DNA from: Micropterix aruncella
Lineage: Eukaryota; Arthropoda; Insecta; Lepidoptera; Micropterigidae
Assembly: GCA_944548615.1 (NCBI GenBank)
Contig: OX155961.1
Location: 15,356,550-15,420,549 of the forward strand
Direction of reading: 5' to 3'
DNA length: 64,000 nt
Part shown: piece after piece, positions 1-11,649 of the stretch
Layout of the letters: each line of letters starts with the position of its first letter
How positions within the stretch are numbered: position 1 is the first letter of the stretch
Made by a program: the position numbers and the translations under genes
Notes under the pieces: model-generated
The model's database searches: none
What the model was told of the DNA's origin: nothing
Seen by the model: only the letters and a program-made list of their open reading frames with translations

Positions 1-1
1 A

Positions 2-2449
2 GTAATCGTTCCTACCAAATCGCCATGGTGCAACCCCATAGTAGTAGTCTCGAAAAAAGATGGAAGCCCAAGAGTGTGCCTGGACTCACGAAAACTCAAT
101 GAGGTTACCCGAAAAAACCGATACCCGATGGCATCCTCACAAAAGATACTCGACAGCTTGGGTAATTCAAAATACCTATCATCCATAGATCTATCAAAGG
201 CATTCTGGCAGATACCACTGGAAAAGTCATCCACTTACAAGACGGCCTTCGCAATTCCAGGGAAAGGAATGTACTGTTTTACACGCCTGCCATTCGGCGT
301 CTGTAACGCTTCCAGCGACTTAGCATCTCTAATGGACAAACTGTTTGGTCCAGAATGCGACAACAGAGTTTTCGCCTATGCGGACGACCTGATCGTCGCA
401 TCACGTACGTTCGAAGAACATATCGAAACACTAATCCGCGTAAGAGACAGCTTAAAGGAGGCTGGTCTCACGATAAATCTAAAAAAGTGCGAGTTCTTTC
501 GACAAGAATTGAAGTACCTCGGTTACATAGTGGACAAACAAGGCCTCAGAACGGACCCAGAGAAAATTATCTGCGTGAAAGAATTCCCAAGGCCAGACCG
601 CATCAAACAAGTTAGAAGCTTCCTGGGATTATGTGGTTATTACCGCAAATTCATCCAAAACTACTCCAAAATTGCCGCACCCCTTTGTAAATTGACGGGT
701 GGGAAAAAGGGAGAAAAACACAACTTCAAGTGGTCAGAAGAGGCGGAAAACGCTTTCCAAACACTCAAACTAGCACTGTGTTCAGCTCCAATACTTATAT
801 GTCCCGACTTCAATAAAACATTTACCATACATTGCGACGCGAGCGACATCGCAGTCGGAGCAGCTTTGACACAATTCTCGGAGGAAGATAAAATCGACTT
901 ACCGGTATCTTACTTCTCACGTACCCTAAGTCCAGCGGAGAAAAACTATTCAACAACTGAAAAAGAATTAATGGCAGTATTACGAGCGGTCGAACACTAC
1001 AAAACATACGTGGACGGCGCACACTTCAAGGTCATAACAGATCACTCTAGTCTACGATGGCTCTCAAAGCTAGAAAACCCCACGGGCAGACTGGCGAGGT
1101 GGAGCACTCTACTGTCGCAATACGACATGGAGATTGTCCACCGAAAAGGCAGTCTGAACGTGGTGGCAGATGCATTGTCAAGGATACCATGCGCAGCAAT
1201 GTCAGACACACCACAAACAGACGACTGGTATGAATACATGCGGGCAACAACGCTGAAGGATCCATACGCAGCACCGGACTACAAGGTGGAGGGAAATGAC
1301 TTATACAGATACTTCGCGCCAAAAAGAGGTGAGCAGCGACAAAACCCATGGAAAATAGTCCTGAGATCAAAAGATAGGGAAAATGCGATTAAGGATATCC
1401 ACAGTGGAAGTTTCGCGGTACACTTTGGAGTTTTTAAGACACTAAAAAAGCTCCAGTCTTATTATTATTGGCCAGGTATGCAGAAACAAGTCAAAAGACA
1501 CATAAAAAATTGCGACACCTGCAAGGCCCACAAGATCAGGACGGCACCCCCTCATGGTTTGATGGTGACACCAAAAGCGGTTAACACGCCAATGCACACA
1601 CTCAGTTTAGACATAATTGGTCCCTTACCTCGCTCAACTAACGGGTTCACATACATCCTATCAATCGTAGACGTATTCACTAAATTTTGCTGGCTTTTTG
1701 CTCTAAGACAAGCCACGTCCGCAAGTATAATAAAACATCTAGAAAACTGCGTGTTCCTAACTTACGGGACCCCAGCTGTAATAATCCTAGATAACGCGAC
1801 ATACTTCAGGTCAAAAGCATTTAGGCAATTAGCAGAAAATTACAAGATACCGAGATTATTTTACGGATGCGTATACGCCCCACAATCAAATACGGTAGAA
1901 AGGTACAACCAAACGATTGAAACATCTCTATCCATCTTGACGGAAAAAAATCAGAAGCTTTGGGACAGATACATTATGCTAATCCAAAACGCGCTTAACA
2001 ATCATGTCAATTTAGCGACGGGCTTCACACCAGTATATCTAATGTATGGACGCGAGACTCATACAGATGGCCGATACCACTCTTTATTAAGTTACATACC
2101 GGGGGAAAAGGGAATATTAACTGTAGACACCCCGCAAGAATTCGCCAAAGGCCTCGAAACATTAGCAGACACATACGACATAGTAAGAGATAGGTTAATG
2201 GAAGCTTTCCGAAACAACGCTACACGATATAACTTAAGGCGCAAGCACGTAGAGTTCAAAATAGGTGAAACGATTTGGGCCAAAAACCACCAGCAGTCAA
2301 GAAAAATTGACTTTTTCTCAAGTAAGCTGGCACCACGGTACATAAAATGCACAATAGTGTCAAAAAAGTCACCTGTTGCTTATGAGATTATGGATGAGAA
2401 CGGAGTTAATAAAGGTTTATTCCATATTAAAGACTTAGCCCGGAATTGA
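2..2449 (+). CDS. pol: Ty3/gypsy retrotransposon pol polyprotein (5' end outside window)
   Basis: The reading frame is open from base 2 to the stop at 2447-2449, so the protein continues beyond the left edge; the first ATG at 74 is internal. Domains in order: reverse transcriptase with the YADD catalytic box at 377-388 and the LPFGVCNAS motif before it; RNase H with HCDAS at about 830-844 and later the TDHSSL and ADALSR motifs; integrase with a zinc-binding H-H-C-C region ending CDTC; then the DD35E triad (Asp 1610, Asp 1790, Glu 1898). The usual DNGxxF around the second Asp reads DNATYF. This order (RT-RNaseH-IN) is that of Metaviridae. The product would copy element RNA and integrate the DNA in the nucleus. 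No frameshift or stop is visible, so this copy may be fairly young. Gag, protease and the 5' LTR would lie to the left. No env-like ORF follows. Confidence 0.95.
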   Translation, partial: VIVPTKSPWCNPIVVVSKKDGSPRVCLDSRKLNEVTRKNRYPMASSQKILDSLGNSKYLSSIDLSKAFWQIPLEKSSTYKTAFAIPGKGMYCFTRLPFGVCNASSDLASLMDKLFGPECDNRVFAYADDLIVASRTFEEHIETLIRVRDSLKEAGLTINLKKCEFFRQELKYLGYIVDKQGLRTDPEKIICVKEFPRPDRIKQVRSFLGLCGYYRKFIQNYSKIAAPLCKLTGGKKGEKHNFKWSEEAENAFQTLKLALCSAPILICPDFNKTFTIHCDASDIAVGAALTQFSEEDKIDLPVSYFSRTLSPAEKNYSTTEKELMAVLRAVEHYKTYVDGAHFKVITDHSSLRWLSKLENPTGRLARWSTLLSQYDMEIVHRKGSLNVVADALSRIPCAAMSDTPQTDDWYEYMRATTLKDPYAAPDYKVEGNDLYRYFAPKRGEQRQNPWKIVLRSKDRENAIKDIHSGSFAVHFGVFKTLKKLQSYYYWPGMQKQVKRHIKNCDTCKAHKIRTAPPHGLMVTPKAVNTPMHTLSLDIIGPLPRSTNGFTYILSIVDVFTKFCWLFALRQATSASIIKHLENCVFLTYGTPAVIILDNATYFRSKAFRQLAENYKIPRLFYGCVYAPQSNTVERYNQTIETSLSILTEKNQKLWDRYIMLIQNALNNHVNLATGFTPVYLMYGRETHTDGRYHSLLSYIPGEKGILTVDTPQEFAKGLETLADTYDIVRDRLMEAFRNNATRYNLRRKHVEFKIGETIWAKNHQQSRKIDFFSSKLAPRYIKCTIVSKKSPVAYEIMDENGVNKGLFHIKDLARN

Positions 2450-2500
2450 CAGCCGAAATCGGAAGTAAAAATAGTAATAAACACCCTGTGGTCGCTGAGC

Positions 2501-2512
2501 AAGGGAGGAGAG
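2501..2512 (+). promoter_or_regulatory. candidate polypurine tract after gypsy pol
   Basis: AAGGGAGGAGAG lies 51 bp after the pol stop, followed closely by TGTTCAG, which could open a 3' LTR. This is the expected place for the plus-strand primer of a gypsy element. The matching 5' LTR is not in the window, so the LTR boundary cannot be confirmed. Confidence 0.35.
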
Positions 2513-4880
2513 CGCATTTGTTCAGAGGTAAAAATTAAATTTAAAATAAAAAAGCAATAAGGAACAGGGTAAGAAAGTCAAACAGCCATAAAGAAAGACC
2601 AAACGATAGTAACAAGTAAATGAGTAAATTATAAAATAAAAAATCCCCTTAAAAACCCAAAATATAAATTAAATATAAATCCCAGATTAGTACCCAAAAA
2701 CTTTATAAAAATTACATATCGAAGAACCACAGCAAATTAAAAACGGTCAACTGCGCATATATTTTTATAAAAATAAATTATATATAATTTATTTTTATAA
2801 AAATAAATATTATCCAACCTGGCTAAAAACCGGTTGGACTCCTTTAAATTTTTTAATAGCAACATATTGTTCATTTTTTCTATATTACATATAACCATAT
2901 TTTTTTTCTCGACCGATTCCCTTAGCAAGAGCGCTTGCGGATAAGCTAAAATAGCAGCCTACGAAGCGAAGTCATTCTTTACCTAAACTATTTTTTATCA
3001 GTACCATATTTTGCGTACAATTTATTTATATATTGAGAAAGGTTCGGTGGTATTAGCCTTTCTATAAAATAGAAAAACACCGGGAAGTACAAGTAAAATA
3101 TTACAATTCCGCTTGCTTCCATTTGATGATTTAGATAGGGAGATATTTTTTATATTTTTCGCACGGAATGCAGTCGACAGGCCTAATTAGCGAACAGGAA
3201 CCATCGTAAGCATAAACCGTCGCTGAACATTTAATTAGCTACAGAAAAACTTCGTTTCACCCTAACCAAGGTTAGGGCCCGATGGACATTGTCCATTACC
3301 ATGAACTCCCAATAGGCATTCGCAAGAAATTTTTATTTAAATAAGCTCCTTAGTTTGTCCATTCGAACCCTAGAAAACTATAAACGAACCAGAATTAGCC
3401 GTATCAACCGATTCGTTCCATTATTAAGTATAATAATTAAAATATAATCCACAATGACAAGGTAAATAAATAGGTACGAGACATTCCGTTTTAGTATGAA
3501 TGAAGAATGAGAGGAAATCCATGAATGTCGATGTAAGAAAGTTGTATGAATAGGATGCGAAAGGAAAACTCAATGACAAAAACCGAAAATATTAATCTCA
3601 CACAGTCAAAATTTTCTCCAACTTAACAAATGGTAGATACAGCAGAAACTCTGTGCTCAAAGGAACTCACCATTCCAAGTTAAATATTTTCTTTCAACAA
3701 GTAAAACAGATGCAGGTAGATCCTAGCCAACTCTTGGAAGAGAAATTATCCTAACTAAACCAACAAGGGCATAGACCGGGATGTCTTCAAACTCCAGAAC
3801 CAGCGTAACGACATTAAAAGCGTATACAGCTGCCACTCTCACTCCCAGTTAAATTACAGGTTCTTCAAATATTTATCTTATATTATAATTTTATACTATA
3901 CGATCTTTTAAAAAAATCTTTATCTTTATATTAACGGCACTTCGAGAGGGAAGACACAGGGAAATTCGAGAATTAAAATCACGATTTCCCAAAGTTCATC
4001 CAATACGAGAAGCAGTCCGATTAAAAACAGTCCGATATCAGGCAACACTTCTTTTTTCTTACAGTTTATTTATTATTATATTGTTTTATTCGTTTACTTT
4101 ACAACGACATTATTCTCCAGAAACGCCATATTTTTCCTACTTTATTAATAAATACTTTATTATATATATTTATAGCTCACAATCGGTGAGCAAGGTACTA
4201 GCGATTGCTAGCGTTTGTATCATATTATATTATATATGGGTACTAATCGAATATCATTCTATTCCCTGATGATGCAGATCGTTGTGATTCCCGGAATAAC
4301 CCCCAATATGTATATTTTTTTTGTTCTTTACAGCATCTTAACGGTTACTATTTTCTTACCGATTACTGAAGTTTTTTTTACTATTTTTATATATATTTAC
4401 TATTTACAAATAGCCGTTCATCCCATAATCCGTTCAATCAAATATTGAACAACTTCAAGCACATTACAAATCATCTCATAACCACCAAAGGTTCATTTAT
4501 TATTTTTAAAATCAGGAATTACAGGCAGGCGTAGACAAGTTTAATCATAAAATACATGTTCATTTTCTTCATTTATATTATTTTTCTCAAAATTCCTTCA
4601 TTTTAGGAAAATTTTCTATTTATATAGCCCGACCACTTGCAAAGCAAAAAAAAAATAATTCTTTTCTATATATATAATTGCATTATGTCATATCTATACG
4701 AGTTTTACTCAAAATTTTCATTGTTTCACATTGCTATAAAGAGAATATTTGCTAATAACGACAGAAATAAGCCTAAGTAACTCTTAATACATTTGAAATA
4801 TTAAGAATAATAGAAAAAGAACACTTAACAAAGGTTTGAACATTCTGCCTTCCGTCTTCCCCAAATCCTCCAAAGTATGC
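2513..4880. other. AT-rich non-coding stretch, probable gypsy 3' region and flank
   Basis: No convincing coding region. Short ORFs at 4081-4448 consist of Ile/Tyr/Phe/Ser from AT-rich DNA and resemble nothing. The first part probably holds the 3' LTR of the element upstream; its end was not located. Confidence 0.4.
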
Positions 4881-5900
4881 GACCTCAATATAAATAGTGA
4901 TGCTGCGTAAAAATGCTATTCCAGACATTATACCACGTGAAGTGCTGTACCTCCAACGAGTCTACCACCAACGCTGGAAACCAAGACTGCAGCGACGCCA
5001 ACAGGCCTCCCAGTCAAAACCGAACGTGACAACAAACTCGGCGCAGACATGCAGCAACGTCAGTGCGATGGGTCTGAGATAAGCGCCGCTAGGCCACTCC
5101 CCATTCGCACGACGTAGCGCATGAAGGCGTTCTCACGACGGAGTTGCTGCCAGTGAACGTGCAACCTCAGCGTGAGACGCGGCGTGCAGTACATTGCAGT
5201 CTACCCAGGGGCAGCAATCGCGACGGCCACTGCCGTCCCCCGTTGCGAGCCCAGCGGCAGACGAGCATACCGACCTGCCGGCAGCCTGCGAGCGCAACCG
5301 CCCGCACTGCGAGGGCCACTGGTCTACGCTCCGCGGCTACGTCACCACAACCCGGTATCGTCAGGTAACGAGCAAGTATCGTTCCACACTAGTAGCTGAA
5401 AGACTATTCAAATAGCGCAACACTTTGTGGAGTACAAACGGAAATCGTGAAAGTAAAGTTAATTAGTGAAGAACTAATACCAATTAGCAGCGAAGAAACG
5501 AAATTCCGAAACTTTAGTGATACAGACGCTAATCCTGAATACGACCTAAACTCTCAGGAGTAGAAAGTGCCAATTAACGACAGTGACAGAGACACAAAAT
5601 CAGATTGTACTTTCACTCGGAGAGCAAAACTTCGTCAAACATTAACACCTTCCCTTGCCGTAAGGACAAATAATTGATCACTCGTTGTTTTCTCCTTATT
5701 GTTCAAGGAACGGATACAAAGCGCCTCGATGCCCATGCCAGGGTAATCTTGAAGCGAAGCGACAAGCAACCGATCAGCGCAGCACCACTACAAAGAAGAG
5801 CATCGATACTCGGTAGAAAGAGGAAGCACAAGAAGAAATCACAGAAGACCCCAACGGAAAACGTTATCCGACGGACGTTAAAACCATAACCTTAGAGACT
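4881..5900. other. GC-richer segment with TATA-like start, no recognised gene
   Basis: Composition changes sharply from AT-rich to about half GC. A TATA-like AATATAAATAG lies at about 4888-4898. Several overlapping ORFs of 61-75 codons (4897-5889) are rich in Arg, Pro and Ala in every frame, as GC-rich non-coding DNA is, and none matches a family I know. It could be a retroelement leader or LTR, or a regulatory region. Confidence 0.3.
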
Positions 5901-8019
5901 GTTAAGACCAAAGTGCAGTTCATATCTTTCTTTATTATTTTTATTATTCCATTTCGTATAAAGTAACTTGGCAGAAATCAAAACGTCATTAATTAGAAAT
6001 ATTTCTAGGAAATTCTATTTAAATTCTGTTTCGGTCTGTTTAAAATTAAGTTTAAATTAGAAAATGTTAAATGTTACGACTCATAAGAGGTCAACTTCAC
6101 GTTATTTTTTTTTCACGACGTCTTCACGTTATTATTCTTTTTTTTTCACTTATACTGTATTACCGTTTCCGAGAAAATTAACCTCAACGCCCATCAGGCA
6201 AATCGCAGAATCTTCATCTGCATTTAAATCATGTAATAATTATTTTCATATTATTAGACGATAATGTTAAAAGCTAAGTGTTAAAATTTAATAGATAATT
6301 TAAGTTAAGTCAGTTTAGAGTGTCGGCTGAGATCCGAACGTACAAAGTAGATACGATTATGTTTTTACATAGATACGTACTGTTATGTTTTTTTTTTTTT
6401 TGTTTATCATTCTGATATTTTTGTTCATCGCCCTCTGCGACATAGCCTTAAGGCATTATATTTCTGAATATGTTACCAAATAAGTTAAAATGTACTTGAT
6501 AGATTCCTCGTATTAGGCAGGAAACATTCCTAAACCGTTCCTTTGCTTGCAGTTCATGCACTTAGTAGTATTTCTTCTAGACCATAATTTTCTTTTTGAG
6601 TGTCAGGAGCCACTCCTTCATCCAACCTGGCGTGCAATGCCCAAGGTTCATTGCTTGTTATTATTTTCTATTTAAATAAATATTTTATATTCGCCATTCA
6701 CCGTGTTACGATAATGCGATAAACAATTAACCGTACACGGCGAATTGGTCAACGACCCTCCCTATTGATTTGATAATTCTCACGCACCGAATTTAACGGG
6801 CGATTTTAGACGGTCTTCCTTCTTGCACGGACCACAGAGGAGAACGGTCATCGAAGCGGCGGTCCGCGGCTTCCGGCCGCGGGCCGGCTGGTCATTATTC
6901 AGCCATATCTCAATGAGAAAGCATTATTCATTAATCAGTAGTAAAATCAGTGTAAATACTTTTAACTAGCAGCAGTGGTCGCTGGCATCTTTCTACATCT
7001 CCCATTACCCAGGCAAGTGTGAACAAACGTATGTTAAGGTCGTTCTGTCCACGCGCTCTGCGCAGCCACGTTTCTCTAAATTTCTAGTATGCCATAATAA
7101 TATTCAGATCCTCACTTAAACGCATAGGCCGTAATTCCGCGCCGCCAAGCGCAAATTAGATTCCGTATATATATTTTTTCTTTTGCAAATGTTTGCGCCG
7201 ACCGCCATTACGCGGCTCGGCAAAATCGGTCTCAATCACAGCGATCCGTACTCATTCCTTTCAAACGTACTCTCCTTTCCACTCCGCTCACCATTAACAT
7301 TAGACGAGGGCCGTATTTTTAGAATCAGCACATTTGTAATATAACTTGTAAAAATATAACCCGGGACACGCGGTAAATTCCGTCCCGCAGGGATCCCGAG
7401 CGGCATACCCGCACGGATCCAAAAGTGTAACCTTTTCTTTCTTTATATTATAATATATTTTCATAATTTTAGCTACAGCGCTCACGCGCGCTGCAAAAGC
7501 GGTAAAAACCCATATTGTAGAACCGCCACGTTTTTTTGGAATAAAACCTCATTTCACTTATAACTCTTTATTTTTCTTTCATCTTATTACCACGAAAACA
7601 GGGATAAAAAGGACATAAAATCAGGTGTTAATAAATTAAGAAAAGGCGGGGTTCCAGCCTGAGGAATTACATAGAATCGAAATATATATTTATTTCATTA
7701 TTTAATATCTGGCGAAATTTGCATCTCGTCAAGGAAGAATTTAGAAAATATAGCAGGGGTTTAGCAAGGTTCCGAACCGACGCGGAACGGGTCGATTATC
7801 GTTCACGCAGGCAGTGCGACAGACGGCCGTCAGAGGGCGTGAGCGTAGACGTCAGAACGTTGATACGCGGAGATTGACATCTTTCACAGGAAACAAGGAA
7901 TATTGCTAAATTCGCGCTCAAGGGCACTCAGGAAGAACCTCAGAGGTAATTAACAAGTTTAGTGGCCATTTATATAAGTATAAAACACACGGGCGGAGAC
8001 CCTCGTCCTTGCCAGATCC
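5901..8019. other. non-coding stretch, no recognised feature
   Basis: Mostly AT-rich with a GC-rich patch near 6840-6895. AATAAA occurs near 6676. A 61-codon minus ORF at 7300-7485 resembles nothing. No tandem repeat or element end was recognised. Confidence 0.35.
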
Positions 8020-8418
8020 CTATATCCCCACCTTAAGAAGCGGTGTTTCTTTCAATCCTCCCAAAGTAAAATCAATGTCGTCCGCTCCCCGGAGTGCTCT
8101 CGCGTCCGTAGGTCGATCCTTGCCCTGAGGATTTACTCCCCACGACCCGTTATTAAGGCTCGTCGGCTGAGTGCTGGGTTCCTCAAAGGATTGACTTGCA
8201 TCCCCATTGCCAGCTGCGCTAGACGATGGCCAGTTGTGCTTGCAGTTTTGCATAGGCTCCGGCTGTTCCCCACGTACCGAAGGCCACTGGCGCCCAAACC
8301 TCGATTCAAGAGGACTTACAAAATCAGTATTTTCATCTTTCGTGTTCCTTCGGCCCGTGAGACAGCATCTTTTCCCATCCTGACGATGACGTTTAAATAT
8401 TAAATAAACGGAGCTCAT
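8020..8418 (-). CDS. unrecognised 132-codon ORF
   Basis: I do not recognise this protein. It begins at an ATG (8418-8416) and ends with a TAG. It is polar, rich in Ser, Arg, Pro, Gly and Asn, with no membrane segment or signal peptide. Its middle (NWPSSSAAGNGDAS and neighbouring residues) looks disordered. Codons are GC-richer than the flanks, and the ORF is long for this AT-rich region. GTAAGT occurs within it, and a GTGGGG follows AAG at its 3' end, so it might include exon sequence. It could equally be a retroelement gag fragment or chance. It lies 62 bp left of the MITE at 8481. Confidence 0.3.
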   Translation of the reverse strand: MSSVYLIFKRHRQDGKRCCLTGRRNTKDENTDFVSPLESRFGRQWPSVRGEQPEPMQNCKHNWPSSSAAGNGDASQSFEEPSTQPTSLNNGSWGVNPQGKDRPTDARALRGADDIDFTLGGLKETPLLKVGI

Positions 8419-8480
8419 GACAATTTTTACAGATGCTACTCTTTTTTTAAGTGGTTAGTTTATCCAAGTATTTCATTTTA

Positions 8481-8570
8481 CACGACTGCCCAAAGAATGG
8501 AGTGTAATGTGTTTAGGATTCATGTATGTATGTTTTCCGTTTTTTTATTCTTCCATAACTTCTAAACTAC
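8481..8570 (+). mobile_element. MITE copy A, left part (TIR CACGACTGCC)
   Basis: Starts with CACGACTGCC, the exact reverse complement of the end at 11252-11261. The sequence matches, with divergence, the right part of the uninterrupted inverted copy at 18557-18915, including a shared TGTATGTTTTCCGT block. The copy is interrupted at about 8570 by a LINE and resumes at about 11017. Confidence 0.75.
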
Positions 8571-11016
8571 AAGTTAATTCAGGATGAATTATTGGCAATT
8601 AATTGGTATTCTATCTTGTTCTCAGGTGACATTGATTGCGCTGTTGACATTTTTTATAACATTCTTTTTGAACTAATCGATCGTCACATACCCACTAAGC
8701 TCGTACATGCGAGCAAATATCCGCAATGGTACTCCTCGGCGCTTATCAAGGTTGCACGGGAAAAAGAGAAGTATTTCCACAAATTCAAACGCTTCAAGAA
8801 TCCTCTCGATCAATCGTCCTACAAATTGTTACGTATCAGATTTAAAAAGATGCATAAATCCTGTTTTAATGACTACATATATCGCGTTGAAAATAGCATA
8901 TCAAGTAATCCTAAAGTATTCTGGTCCTTCATTAAAGCGTTGAAAAACTCGTCTACTCTTCCGGAGAGGACCACCTATCACGGCGTGGTCTCAGACTCAA
9001 AGCAAGACATCGTAAACTCATTCTCCACCTATTTCAAATCTGTATTTGAAACACCGGTTGACTCAGATTTACCTGATGAAATCGGACCCGCTGATATCTC
9101 TTCTATCACTATCAACGCTGAGATTATTCACCAGATCATCAAACAACTGGACTTAAGGAAAGGTGCGCAGGTCCCGACAGAATCTCACCCATTTTTGTCA
9201 ATCGTTGTGGCAAAAGCTTAGCATACCCTCTGAGCATCTTATTTAAAAGATCATTAGACGAAGGCATATTTCCGCATGAATGGAAGACGGCCCACATCAC
9301 TCCGGTTTACAAATCCGGTCCTAAACATGACATTGAAAACTATCGGCCTATCTCCAAACTGTGCATCTTCAGTAAAATTCTAGAGAAATTGGTATATGCT
9401 CAGTTACATGCAGCAGTGAAAACATATATCAGCGACTCCCAACACGGCTTCCAATCAGGACGATCAACTACTTCCAACCTGATTCTGTTCACTGAGACCT
9501 TGCTGACAAATATGGATAAACGTTACCAGATAGACGCCATCTACACAGACTTTAGTAAGGCCTTCGATAAAGTAAACCATCCTACTCTAATATCGAAATT
9601 ATTAAAGATAGGTATACATGGCGACTTACTGAGGTGGTTGAAATCATATATCAGTAAAAGAAGTCAAATTGTAGTGGCAGCAGGCTTCAAGTCAAATAGA
9701 GAATTAGTAACCTCTGGTGTGCCGCAAGGTAGTATTCTTGGGCCTTTATTATACACATTATATATAAATGATATCGACGAATGTTTTAAGCATTCTAAAA
9801 TCCTTCTATTCGCGGACGATATGAAAGCCTTTATGCGTATTAGCTCGATACACGATTGTTTAAACTTCCAAGAAGACCTCAATCGCTTTTCTACCTATTG
9901 CAAACTGAACCACCTACAGCTCAACGTACACAAATGCCACTTGGTTCGATTTACCAGGAAAAGAGATATGATTAAACACCAATACCAACTCTTTAATATT
10001 GACATCCATTCTAAATCCGTACCCAAAGACCTAGGTATTCTATTGGACGACAAACTGCAGTTTATTGATCATATCGACACAATAACGAATAAAGCATTTG
10101 GAATGTTGGGTTTCATTCTAAGGACTTCTAAATCACTCTTTAATATACACACTATTAAAACGCTTTACTATGCCTACGTCCGCCCGTATCTTGAATACTG
10201 CTCGCAAGTGTGGAACCCCTCATATGCCATCCATAATAACAGAATCGAGCGCATCCAGACTAAATTCTTGAAATACTTAAACTATAGATTTTACTTCACA
10301 CTTGACAATTCTTACGGCATCAACGTTCACCACTCGTACAACTTTACTTCTTTGGCTGATCGTAGGATGCACCATGATCTAGTCTTCCTACATAAAATCT
10401 TAAACAACAAATTAAACTGCATGGACTTGGTCCAACTAATACATTTCCGGACCCCATCAAGAACGACAAGACAGTCCTCATTGTTTCACATTAGCCGTTG
10501 CAATAATAACTACCGTAAGAACTCTTTCTTAAACCGTGTGTGTAGGGTTTACGATGATCGATACGCATCAATAGATATCTTCGCTGAATCGAACATTGGA
10601 TTCAGAAATTTGTTAAAGAGGGCGATATTTAACACTTAATATTTAAAATTTAATAATTATTATTATTTAAAATTTATTACTTATTATCTACTGTTTGCAC
10701 TTGTACTTATTCATACCAACGTACCTACCTGTCTCAACTTCAAATATCGTACGGGTAAATTTGTTAAATACGTGGACACCCATCAACATAATGTATTTTT
10801 CTTCCTATGTTCCTCCTTCCCTTCCTGGTCCCTCCCTTCCTATCCTCCTTCTTTTCTCGTTTTTTTTTTCTGTCTCTTATCATTTAGATAATCTTGATGT
10901 TAACATTTAGTGGAAAATTGTCTCTGGTGTAATTTTTATATCTATCTTGTTTGGCTACTTACTTTTATACACTGTTATTTTCCTGAATAAAAGAAAATAA
11001 AAGAAAATAAAATAAA
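8571..11016 (+). mobile_element. 5'-truncated CR1/Jockey-type LINE inserted in a MITE
   Basis: The left end is truncated within ORF2, before the RT domain and after the endonuclease. The right end is a 3' UTR finishing in AAAATAAAAG-type repeats at 10986-11016. The flanks join to give the MITE seen intact at 18557-18915, so the insertion is inferred from an empty-site comparison. A short TAAAC is found at both junctions and may be the target duplication. Confidence 0.8.
8592..10639 (+). pseudogene. LINE ORF2 reverse transcriptase (CR1/Jockey-type), one frameshift
   Basis: The first block (8592 to about 9165) is the linker between endonuclease and RT. The second (about 9170-10639) is the RT and C-terminal domain. 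They lie in different frames because of what looks like a 2-base insertion near 9165-9168, which introduces a stop at 9221. Visible RT motifs: YTDFSKAFD (catalytic Asp 9548-9550), SGVPQGSILGPLLY, and LLFADD (Asp-Asp 9815-9820). The C-terminal part has VRPYLEYCSQVWNP and RIERIQTKFLKYLNYR, typical of CR1/Jockey-group LINEs. The endonuclease and ORF1 are missing. The same C-terminal family recurs at 25155-25454 and 59878-60270. The RT would have reverse-transcribed element RNA at a nicked target, but this copy is dead. Confidence 0.92.
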
Positions 11017-11261
11017 CGCTTGAACCGATTTAGAGTGTGGTATCGTTAGAATCAGTATATTATCCCGAGTACAAATATTAAGTAAGTAGTTATCTAAATG
11101 GCCAAATGTCAATAAATTACCATAAATATATAGTGTTCAGTTTCAAATGAAAGGTCTGATTGAGTATATTTCGGAAATATACATTTTGTATCTATATGAA
11201 TAAATATTTAAACCACAAGTATTTCATAAAAAAACGATCACTTTCTGTAACGGCAGTCGTG
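11017..11261 (+). mobile_element. MITE copy A, right part
   Basis: Continues the MITE after the LINE and ends in GGCAGTCGTG, a perfect 10-bp inverted match to the start at 8481. The interior matches the reverse complement of 18557-18830. Confidence 0.75.
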
Positions 11262-11527
11262 TTTTTTATAATTTTTTTTTATATATTTACTTGTTTATAA
11301 AATAAAAATTTTCAACTTCATTAGATTATGTGTACCAACAGAAATTGTTTTATAATTGTAATTGTTCTGTAGTATTGTAATAATTTTTTTTTGGAGGAAA
11401 TCATGAAATTAGCGTTGTATAGATGCGCTGGAGACGTCTGCAAGTTCTGATTTGCGAATCTGCGCTTGCGAGTTCTGGTAGGCGAACAAGACTGCGATTC
11501 TCATGCACTTTGCTTTCGTAATCAAGT

Positions 11528-11580
11528 TATGGTGTAATAAAAAAGCCTGAACACATCTCTTTTTTTTGTGGGCAGTCGTG
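11528..11580 (+). mobile_element. MITE terminal fragment (TIR end GGCAGTCGTG)
   Basis: About 53 bp resemble the end of the copy at 18557-18915 (GTTATGGTG, then an AATAAA-rich stretch, then GGGCAGTCGTG). No matching left end was found, so this is a fragment. Confidence 0.55.
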
Positions 11581-11649
11581 TATAAAATACAGAAATGCCT
11601 CTGACCAGTTACAGAAGCAGTCCACTTATGTAGCAGTTGAGAAAACTGC

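Noticed and set aside
6710..6790. Primer-binding site and LTR end near GTGTTACG / GGTCAACGACC
   Set aside because: No second LTR or tRNA-complementary match could be confirmed.
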